Part shown: positions 6,672 through 11,202 of the stretch, in pieces
Numbering within the stretch: the first letter of the stretch is position 1
How the letters are laid out: each line of letters opens with the position of its first letter
Assembly: GCA_938041005.1 (NCBI GenBank)
Contig: CALHZJ010000093.1
Span: forward strand, 1-14,186
DNA from: an uncultured Candidatus Saccharibacteria bacterium
GTDB taxonomy: Bacteria > Patescibacteriota > Saccharimonadia > Saccharimonadales > Saccharimonadaceae
DNA length: 14,186 nucleotides
Reading direction: 5' to 3'
The notes under the pieces: generated by a model
Seen by the model: the letters and a program-made list of their open reading frames with translations, nothing else
Told to the model about the DNA's origin: nothing
Databases searched by the model: none
Made by a program: the position numbers and the translations under genes

Positions 6672-6700
6672 AAAATACCCCGTCTCTATGGGGTATTTTT
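6672..6700. terminator. Bidirectional terminator at the end of trmD
   Basis: Perfect 10-bp stem AAAATACCCC (6672-6681) with GGGGTATTTT (6690-6699), 8-nt loop. On the minus strand the stem is followed by further sequence starting A-rich, on the plus strand by T. The trmD stop codon (6686-6688) lies inside the loop. Confidence 0.85.
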
Positions 6701-7354
6701 ATTGGTCAATATCCGCGATTGTTCAGCGCGCCACTCGGCAATTTTTCCGTGGTGTCCGCTCAATAAAACATCCGGCACACGTAAACCTTTAAACTCCTCA
6801 GGTCGTGTATATTGTGGAAATTCCAACGTTTCTCCATCTGAAAAACTTTCAATTTCCGCAGACTTTTCGCCGCCCAAAACGCCAGGAATCAACCTAACAA
6901 TAGAATCAATCATCATCATCGCCGCCAGCTCTCCGCCCGTCAGCACAAAATCGCCAATACTCCATTGTTCATCAACTAGTTCTAAAATTCGCTCATCAAC
7001 ACCCTCGTATCGCCCGCAAATAAATATCGCACCCTTGTCGTCATCGGCTTCTTCCTGAGCTTTAGCCTGCTTCCAGCGTTGCCCTCGCGGACTCATTAAT
7101 ACCACTTTCGCTGTTTCATCCTGAGATTTCGCAAATTCTACCGCTTTCCATAACGGCTCAATCATAAGAAGCATCCCGTCGCCACCGCCATACGGCGTGT
7201 CATCCACCTGACGACGAGGGCCCAAACCAAACTCCCGCAGATTCACCGTCGTAAGCTCCACGATACCGTCTTTTTGTGCCTTCCACATCATGGAATTATT
7301 AAAAACTCCCGTCGTCATTTCTGGGAAAAGCGTAATAACTTGAAACTTTCTCAT
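6686..7354 (-). CDS. trmD: tRNA (guanine-N1)-methyltransferase
   Basis: 222 residues. TrmD methylates G37 next to the anticodon, using SAM bound in a deep trefoil knot, and prevents +1 frameshifting. Visible motifs: ITLFPEM (7-13), DDTPYGGGDGM (51-61), MSPRGQ (87-92), CGRYEGVDER (113-122), SIGDFVLTGGELA (132-144), IPGVLG (156-161), QYTRPEE (181-187) and the C-terminal PDVLLSGHH (194-202). The residue matching the catalytic Asp169 of E. coli is Glu169 here (E-S-F instead of D-S-F). The usual neighbours rpsP, rimM and rplS are absent; the gene is alone. No Shine-Dalgarno; a strong promoter ends 7 nt before the ATG. The stop codon lies in the terminator loop. Confidence 0.97.
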   Translation of the reverse strand: MRKFQVITLFPEMTTGVFNNSMMWKAQKDGIVELTTVNLREFGLGPRRQVDDTPYGGGDGMLLMIEPLWKAVEFAKSQDETAKVVLMSPRGQRWKQAKAQEEADDDKGAIFICGRYEGVDERILELVDEQWSIGDFVLTGGELAAMMMIDSIVRLIPGVLGGEKSAEIESFSDGETLEFPQYTRPEEFKGLRVPDVLLSGHHGKIAEWRAEQSRILTNKNTP

Positions 7355-7361
7355 CTGTTAC

Positions 7362-7390
7362 AGTGTAGCAAGTGTTGACTTTTTTGTCCA
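7362..7390 (-). promoter_or_regulatory. trmD promoter (leaderless)
   Basis: TGGACA (7385-7390, five of six to TTGACA), 17-bp spacer, TACACT (7362-7367) preceded by TGC, then GTAACAG and the ATG at 7354. Confidence 0.7.
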
Positions 7391-7403
7391 GGTATGATAT
7401 ACA
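7375..7403 (+). promoter_or_regulatory. Promoter of the unrecognised gene at 7460
   Basis: TTGACT (7375-7380), 17-bp spacer, TATACA (7398-7403) with extended TGA (7395-7397). Transcription would begin near 7410, after the ATG at 7394, which therefore cannot be the start. Interleaved with the trmD promoter on the other strand. Confidence 0.6.
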
Positions 7404-7446
7404 TATATCAGCTTTTACTCAACCGAGTGAAGGTAGCCCTTATACA

Positions 7447-7453
7447 GAAAGGA
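7447..7453 (+). promoter_or_regulatory. Ribosome binding site that sets the GTG start at 7460
   Basis: GAAAGGA followed by TGCATC (6 nt) and GTG. An ATG at 7453 is in another frame. Confidence 0.6.
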
Positions 7454-7459
7454 TGCATC

Positions 7460-8041
7460 GTGCGTCGGAGCGTAGGTGAATGGAAGAAGTTTCTGACAGA
7501 GCTTGGACTGCCTAGCCTCTCTACAATAGAGAATCGCGACGGCTATGTCGTCATTACCGTCTGGATCGATACACTGACAAAAATTGATTCTGACGAGTTC
7601 TCGGACAACCTCGCTAAGGATATTTTCCTGGGGACTGAAGTAAGCCGGGTTCTTCTTAACCCTCAGGAAGGAGATAGTACAGACCTGGTAGATGCAACAT
7701 TCATCTCTGAATACGACAAGTGCGCCATCCGATTCTTTAGCCCTACATCGGATGACATGCTCATGTTGAACGAGAGGTTCCCTTATCTCGACAATGAGCT
7801 CGGAGAGATTAATTGGAGAGGCGAGCCCCAAGTCTACCTCTTCAGTCTCATCAAAGAGATTGTCGGTAGTAAATTGGCTACGGATTTCCTCCTATCAGAT
7901 ACTTCCGGAGTATACCTCCGGCGTATCTGCGGACTCGAGGAGTGTGAGGAGTGTCGAGAGCTTATCCCGCAGCTCGTAGAGAACAGCAACTCGAACCCCG
8001 CATGGGTTATCCTACCGCGTCATACTGGACGTGAGGGCTAA
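7460..8041 (+). CDS. Unrecognised soluble protein, codon use unlike neighbours
   Basis: 193 residues from the GTG at 7460; the upstream in-frame ATG at 7394 lies before the predicted transcription start. No family recognised. The protein is soluble and acidic, with no signal peptide or membrane segment: alternating strands in the first half (GYVVITVWIDTLTKI, 28-42; CAIRFFSP, 88-95), an aromatic helix around PQVYLFSLIKEIVG (123-136), and three cysteines in C157-x4-C162-x2-C165 within a Glu-rich stretch. By hand count 15 of 19 Glu codons are GAG, while in the aquaporin gene 4 of 15 are; Leu CTC and Arg CGG are also frequent. That and the higher G+C suggest transfer from another genome. It has its own promoter, Shine-Dalgarno and terminators, so it is a stand-alone unit with no partner gene on its strand. 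Confidence 0.75.
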   Translation: MRRSVGEWKKFLTELGLPSLSTIENRDGYVVITVWIDTLTKIDSDEFSDNLAKDIFLGTEVSRVLLNPQEGDSTDLVDATFISEYDKCAIRFFSPTSDDMLMLNERFPYLDNELGEINWRGEPQVYLFSLIKEIVGSKLATDFLLSDTSGVYLRRICGLEECEECRELIPQLVENSNSNPAWVILPRHTGREG

Positions 8042-8042
8042 C

Positions 8043-8108
8043 GCCCGCCAATGAGAATAGCTCGCCTTGAGGCTTAAGCCTCGGCTGAAGCTCTCGGCGG
8101 GCTATTTT
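8043..8108 (+). terminator. Long compound hairpin after the unrecognised gene, likely terminator
   Basis: GCCCGCC (8043-8049) pairs with GGCGGGC (8096-8102). Inside, GAG/CTC, AGCT/AGCT (8059-8062, 8089-8092), GCC/GGC (8064-8066, 8083-8085) and GAGGC/GCCTC around a TTAA loop (8069-8082) continue the stem with small bulges. TATTTT follows. The stop codon of the gene is directly in front. Confidence 0.7.
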
Positions 8109-8138
8109 CATGTCTTTTTACAGAAATTATTCCCCACC

Positions 8139-8168
8139 AAAAAACCGCCCCAATAAGGACGGTTTTTT
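8139..8168. terminator. Bidirectional terminator between the unrecognised gene and khpA
   Basis: AAAAAACCG (8139-8147) with CGGTTTTTT (8160-8168), then one C-A mismatch and CC/GG, loop CAATAA. A-run and T-run on both sides serve both strands. Confidence 0.85.
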
Positions 8169-8237
8169 AGCACAAATAAGGCTCTCAATGGTTACCCATT
8201 GTCTCGCATAGAGCTGTTCTCGCATAATGTCTGTGCT
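8169..8237 (-). other. Structured 3' untranslated segment downstream of khpA
   Basis: Nested inverted repeats: AGCACA/TGTGCT (8169-8174, 8232-8237), GCTCT/AGAGC (8181-8185, 8210-8214) and CAATGG/CCATTG (8186-8191, 8196-8201), the last closing a GTAA loop on the minus strand, which fits the GNRA tetraloop type. A 9-nt direct repeat TCTCGCATA occurs at 8202-8210 and 8218-8226. The segment sits between the khpA stop and its terminator. Strand and function are inferred; it matches no RNA family known to me. Confidence 0.4.
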
Positions 8238-8251
8238 TGAACTGGTTTTAA

Positions 8252-8641
8252 TTATATATCAAGATCGTCGAGTTCTGCAAGCTCTTTTCTGGTGTTTTCT
8301 GCGTAAGATGATCCATTTTCCACAGCTTCATCTGTTGAGTTATCCACAGAAGTATTACCGTTATAATCATTTTCCTCGCGTGCGCCAGAAAAACCATCAT
8401 TGTTAACAATCTTCAAGTTATATCGAGCGTCATTCTTTGCGCCCAAAGCTCGCAGAAGCGTGCGCAAACTCTGTGCCGTACTGCCGCGCTTACCAATAAC
8501 TCGACCCAAATCTGCTGGATTAACTGTCAATGTTAGTAAAACACCCTTTTCATCAATCGTTCGGTCTACTACGACGTCTTCTGGACGTCCAACCAACGCC
8601 TTTACAGTATATTCTACAAACTGCTGATCTATTGTTGACAT
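8252..8641 (-). CDS. khpA: KH-domain RNA-binding protein KhpA, with acidic tail
   Basis: 129 residues from the ATG at 8641, which has a strong AGGAGG-type Shine-Dalgarno; an upstream in-frame ATG at 8704 lies before the -10 box and is rejected. KhpA proteins are small single-KH-domain RNA chaperones that in Firmicutes pair with KhpB and affect cell elongation and division. The KH core spans about 1-80: FVEYTVKALVGRPEDVVV (8-25), then a strand, then VIGKRGSTAQSLRTLL (48-63) with the GxxG loop G50-K-R-G53. Typical KhpA is about 75-90 residues; here a polar, acidic, probably disordered tail (83-129, ending ELDDLDI) is added. It follows rnc but has its own promoter. No khpB is in the window. Confidence 0.9.
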   Translation of the reverse strand: MSTIDQQFVEYTVKALVGRPEDVVVDRTIDEKGVLLTLTVNPADLGRVIGKRGSTAQSLRTLLRALGAKNDARYNLKIVNNDGFSGAREENDYNGNTSVDNSTDEAVENGSSYAENTRKELAELDDLDI

Positions 8642-8675
8642 TCTGCCCCTCCTCCTGGAATTAAACTGTATTTTC

Positions 8676-8704
8676 ATTATACACGAGCAGTTTACGCCGT
8701 GCAA
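8676..8704 (-). promoter_or_regulatory. khpA promoter
   Basis: Perfect TATAAT (8676-8681), 17-bp spacer, weak TTGCAC (8699-8704). Transcription near 8669 gives a ~28-nt leader containing AGGAGGAGGGG (8646-8656). Confidence 0.55.
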
Positions 8705-8711
8705 ACTTTAA

Positions 8712-9428
8712 TTATTTCTCTCCAGATTCTTTATATTTAGCAATTGCGGCACGAGCAGCTTGCTGTTGAGCGACTTGCTTTGACGGACCAATGCCTCGCC
8801 CCATCATATTATCGCCAACAAAAACCCCAAGAGTAAAGACTTTGTCGTGATCTGGACCTTCTTCACTCAGGACTTTATATACCGGCGTTTGATTGTCAAC
8901 TCGCTGAGAAATCTCCTGCAAATACGACTTCGGATCACGCCAACTACCCGACTCCAAAATTCCATCCAACTTAACAATTATATGCTTGTGAATAAAATCG
9001 CGAGCATCGTCAAAGCCACGCTCCAAATAAATCGCGCCGATTACCGCCTCAAACGCATTAGCTAAAATCTGTAAATGTGCTCGCTCCGAGCCGTTCTTCT
9101 CGCCCTTTGACATACGAATCAGCGGACCATAACCCAACTTATCGCCAGCATCACCAATACTTTCTGTTCGCACCAAAGCTGCCCGCCAAGCAGTCAAAAT
9201 TCCCTCTGGCTCAGAAAAATGCGTAAACAAATATTCTGTTACCGCCAATTCCAAAACCGCATCACCTAAGAATTCCAAGCGCTCATTGTGGTGATGAACG
9301 GATTTTCGATGCTCATTCACATAGCTACGGTGAGTCAAAGCTGTAATCAGCAAATCCAAATTCGTAAATTCAAAACCTAATTTTTCGCGCGCAAAATCTT
9401 GATATGGCGCAGTGTTCATTCCGTTCAT
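8712..9428 (-). CDS. rnc: Ribonuclease III
   Basis: 238 residues. RNase III cuts double-stranded RNA, including rRNA precursors. The catalytic domain (about 10-155) has the signature NERLEFLGDAVLE (48-60) with metal ligands E52 and D56, and the second site LANAFEAVIGAIYLE (122-136) with essential E127; N124 replaces the Asp of E. coli, a change common in other bacteria. A double-stranded-RNA-binding domain follows (about 165-236: DPKSYLQEISQ, YKVLSEEGPDHDKVFTLGV, then SKQVAQQQAARAAI). The ATG directly abuts the Nudix stop (TAAATG), with AGGAG about 10 nt upstream, so translation is coupled; ATG at 9419 is a less likely alternative. Fourth gene of the rpmF operon. Confidence 0.97.
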   Translation of the reverse strand: MNGMNTAPYQDFAREKLGFEFTNLDLLITALTHRSYVNEHRKSVHHHNERLEFLGDAVLELAVTEYLFTHFSEPEGILTAWRAALVRTESIGDAGDKLGYGPLIRMSKGEKNGSERAHLQILANAFEAVIGAIYLERGFDDARDFIHKHIIVKLDGILESGSWRDPKSYLQEISQRVDNQTPVYKVLSEEGPDHDKVFTLGVFVGDNMMGRGIGPSKQVAQQQAARAAIAKYKESGEK

Positions 9429-9926
9429 TTATAAGTTCTCCTGTCTAATTCGTTTCATTGCCAAAAGAATCAGCTTGCCAATATCTTCATATTCAACTTC
9501 ATCCAGCGCCTCATGAAAACTAAACCATTTAAGACCATTCATCCACTCTTCCTTTTGGAGTTTCTCGTTAGGATCCAGCGCCTTAACTAGATAAACTTGC
9601 GTTGTCATCAATACCAATTTATCAATTCGACGATAACGAAAATTCACCTTGCCCAGCCAGCCGTGCAGTTCAATTTTCTTCAGTCCAGTTTCCTCGCCGA
9701 TTTCCCTACGAGCCGTCACTTGAGCCGTTTCACCTGGCTCAATGTGCCCTTTCGGAATTGTCCAGCGGTCGCGAGCGTCCTGATATAGCAAAAATTCCGC
9801 CTCGCCCTTTTTATTACGACGAAAAATCACGCCACCAGCAGTTGGCTCGCGTACAATTTCCTGAATCAATGGCTTCTTGCTGCCACCAAAATATTTTTTT
9901 ATCTTATCAAAGTTGCTTGTTCTCAC
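9429..9926 (-). CDS. Nudix hydrolase
   Basis: 165 residues from a GTG at 9926, chosen because GGAGGAG lies 7 nt upstream; a longer frame to 9974 lacks such support and would overlap nusB further. The Nudix box is complete: G60-x5-E66-x7-R74-E75-I76-x-E78-E79-x-G81-L82, the magnesium-binding helix that cleaves nucleoside diphosphates linked to another group. The preceding RWTIPKGHIE (54-63) and flanking AGGVIFRR (30-37) resemble small MutT/Ap4A-hydrolase types, but substrate cannot be read from sequence. A basic N-terminal extension (about 25 residues, KIKKYFGGSKK) precedes the fold. The start overlaps the nusB end by 20 bp and the stop touches rnc, so it is locked into the operon. Confidence 0.93.
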   Translation of the reverse strand: MRTSNFDKIKKYFGGSKKPLIQEIVREPTAGGVIFRRNKKGEAEFLLYQDARDRWTIPKGHIEPGETAQVTARREIGEETGLKKIELHGWLGKVNFRYRRIDKLVLMTTQVYLVKALDPNEKLQKEEWMNGLKWFSFHEALDEVEYEDIGKLILLAMKRIRQENL

Positions 9927-10365
9927 TGTCGGACTCCTCCACGAGAGTACGGAGCGCCGTGCCAAGCACGCCATTCACAAACTTACCCGAGTTATCCGAA
10001 CCGAACGCTTTTGCTAATTCTACCGCCTCGTTAATCACCACTTTTGGCGGAACGGTATCTGCACAATATAGCAATTCATATAGACCAATTCTAAGTACCG
10101 CCCGATCAATTCGCGGCAACTGACTAATAGGCCATTCTGGCGCCAATGGCTGCAACTTCTCGTCCAATTGACTCTGCGTCGAAAGTACGCCGCTGATCAA
10201 ATTATCAATAAATTCAATATCGTCAACCGATGATTTATATTCAGCCAAATTACGCTTTAAAATAGTCTTATAATCAACATCGCTATCACCAACCTCTTTG
10301 CGAAATTCATGTTCATAAAGTGTTTGCAGTGCGACAATTCGTCCCAAATGACGGTTTGATGCCAT
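9907..10365 (-). CDS. nusB: Transcription antitermination factor NusB
   Basis: 152 residues, all-helical. NusB with NusE (S10) binds boxA RNA and supports antitermination of rRNA operons. The Arg-rich start NRHLGRIVALQTLYEHEF (4-21) would contact RNA. The family's strongest block is present: IDRAVLRIGLYELLY (86-100) and PPKVVINEAVELAKAFG (106-122) followed by SGKFVNGVLG (126-135). The tail is short and acidic. It follows rpmF by 24 bp, with AGGA about 10 nt before the ATG, and overlaps the Nudix gene by 20 bp. Neighbours rnc and rpmF fit a shared role in rRNA and ribosome production. Confidence 0.96.
   Translation of the reverse strand: MASNRHLGRIVALQTLYEHEFRKEVGDSDVDYKTILKRNLAEYKSSVDDIEFIDNLISGVLSTQSQLDEKLQPLAPEWPISQLPRIDRAVLRIGLYELLYCADTVPPKVVINEAVELAKAFGSDNSGKFVNGVLGTALRTLVEESDSENKQL
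9934..9940 (-). promoter_or_regulatory. Ribosome binding site that sets the Nudix GTG start
   Basis: GGAGGAG inside the last codons of nusB, 7 nt before the GTG. Confidence 0.65.
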
Positions 10366-10389
10366 TATTAAGCGTCCTGTTCGTAATTA

Positions 10390-10536
10390 TTATTTTGTTG
10401 TTTTACCAGTTTCACGCTTGGTTGTCTTCACCTTAACTGGTGAAGTTGCGTTAACGCGACGTGCCAATTTTAATACCAAGTGGCTGCGACGAAGACCAGT
10501 TTTACGTGGACTACTCTGTTTCTTAGGTTGTGCCAT
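10390..10536 (-). CDS. rpmF: 50S ribosomal protein L32, zinc-free short form
   Basis: 48 residues. It begins MAQPKKQSSPRKTGLRRSHL, matching the start of L32 (M-A-x-P-K-...-RR-x-H), then a basic tail through RRVNATSPVKV to TGKTTK. The four cysteines of the zinc ribbon seen in many L32 proteins are all absent and there is no C-terminal zinc-ribbon domain, so this would be a short C-minus form. Basic composition and length fit a ribosomal protein. GAGGAGA (10544-10550) lies 7 nt before the ATG. First gene of the rpmF-nusB-nudix-rnc operon, with the best sigma70-like promoter in the window. L32 is also beside rnc or nusB-type genes in other bacteria. Call rests mainly on the N-terminal motif. Confidence 0.85.
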   Translation of the reverse strand: MAQPKKQSSPRKTGLRRSHLVLKLARRVNATSPVKVKTTKRETGKTTK

Positions 10537-10578
10537 AATTTATTCTCCTCTTTTAGGTTGTCATAAAACTTACGTACC

Positions 10579-10607
10579 ATTATACCTTTTTTATTGGACA
10601 ATCTCAA
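10579..10607 (-). promoter_or_regulatory. Promoter of the rpmF-nusB-nudix-rnc operon
   Basis: TTGAGA (10602-10607), 17-bp spacer, perfect TATAAT (10579-10584). A start near 10572 gives a ~36-nt leader with GAGGAGA. Confidence 0.8.
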
Positions 10608-10635
10608 GAGCTTGTCTGCAAATTAGATAATAATA

Positions 10636-10664
10636 TTGACTTTTTATGTCGTTTATGTTAATAT
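10636..10664 (+). promoter_or_regulatory. Promoter of the membrane-anchored protein (leaderless)
   Basis: TTGACT (10636-10641), 17-bp spacer, TAATAT (10659-10664) with extended TGT (10656-10658). Seven nt then the ATG. AAGG lies 1 nt before the ATG, too close to act as a Shine-Dalgarno. Confidence 0.6.
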
Positions 10665-10671
10665 ATAAGGC

Positions 10672-11202
10672 ATGAGTAAAGAACAGTTTACACCACAAGA
10701 CGATTTAACAGCATTGATAGGCGAGATTTATTCAAAAAAATCCACGGAAATAACAGCCTTAATGGATGCTGTATTTACTAAATCAGATAGCTATGATAGC
10801 ACTAGTATGATACCAGAGACTCGGACGGACGAGGAAATAAGTGACACCCCAGAGAAAAACAACAAAAACCTGCCAACCAAAATAGCCGTAGGAGCACTAG
10901 CTGCAGCTATGACCATAGGCGGTATCGTTGGGTTGGATAAACTCACAGGAAAAACTGCTTCTGCAGAGATAACTATTTACGACCCAAAAAACGCACAAGA
11001 GCAGATATGCAATACACAGGCTACACTAGAAGAGAGTCTAGGATTGCCTAAATCTACCAGCTACGATACTTTTCGAGGATGCGAAGTAACAACCAACATG
11101 ACCGGAGAACTGAAGCAAGGAGACAAAGTCAAGATTGATGTTACCGCAAACGCTTTCGGTGGAGCGGCTGCAGCAGAGAAAGTCGAAAACCCGAATAACT
11201 AA
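10672..11202 (+). CDS. Single-pass membrane-anchored protein of unknown function
   Basis: 176 residues. A polar, Thr/Ser-rich N-terminal part of about 65 residues (presumed cytoplasmic) contains LTALIGEIYSKKSTEITALMD (11 onwards), a short helix that could bind a partner. One transmembrane segment follows (about 70-88, IAVGALAAAMTIGGIVGL), then an outside domain of about 85 residues with two cysteines (C113, C137) that could form a disulfide and a short Ala-rich tail. No family recognised. The topology resembles anti-sigma or signalling anchors, but no such motif is visible, so this is only a shape comparison. It converges on leuS with a 4-bp overlap of the stop codons and no terminator. Confidence 0.8.
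   Translation: MSKEQFTPQDDLTALIGEIYSKKSTEITALMDAVFTKSDSYDSTSMIPETRTDEEISDTPEKNNKNLPTKIAVGALAAAMTIGGIVGLDKLTGKTASAEITIYDPKNAQEQICNTQATLEESLGLPKSTSYDTFRGCEVTTNMTGELKQGDKVKIDVTANAFGGAAAAEKVENPNN

Noticed and set aside
7394..7459. Longer start (ATG 7394) for the unrecognised + gene
   Set aside because: It lies within the promoter's -10 region, before the expected transcription start; the GTG at 7460 has a well-placed Shine-Dalgarno.
8127..8225. 32-residue minus-strand frame (starts MREQLYARQW) after khpA
   Set aside because: No Shine-Dalgarno and it runs through the terminator hairpin; more likely chance in a structured 3' region.
8169..8237. Possible SRP (4.5S) RNA, tmRNA or known riboswitch
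   Set aside because: The SRP domain IV core and other family hallmarks are not present; only generic stem-loops are seen.
8642..8704. ATG 8704 as start of khpA
   Set aside because: It lies upstream of the TATAAT, has no ribosome site, and adds a non-homologous stretch before the KH domain.
9602..10123. 173-residue open frame on the + strand across the Nudix and nusB genes
   Set aside because: Antisense to two genes with clear motifs; no Shine-Dalgarno, no promoter and low-complexity Ser/Pro-rich content typical of a shadow frame.
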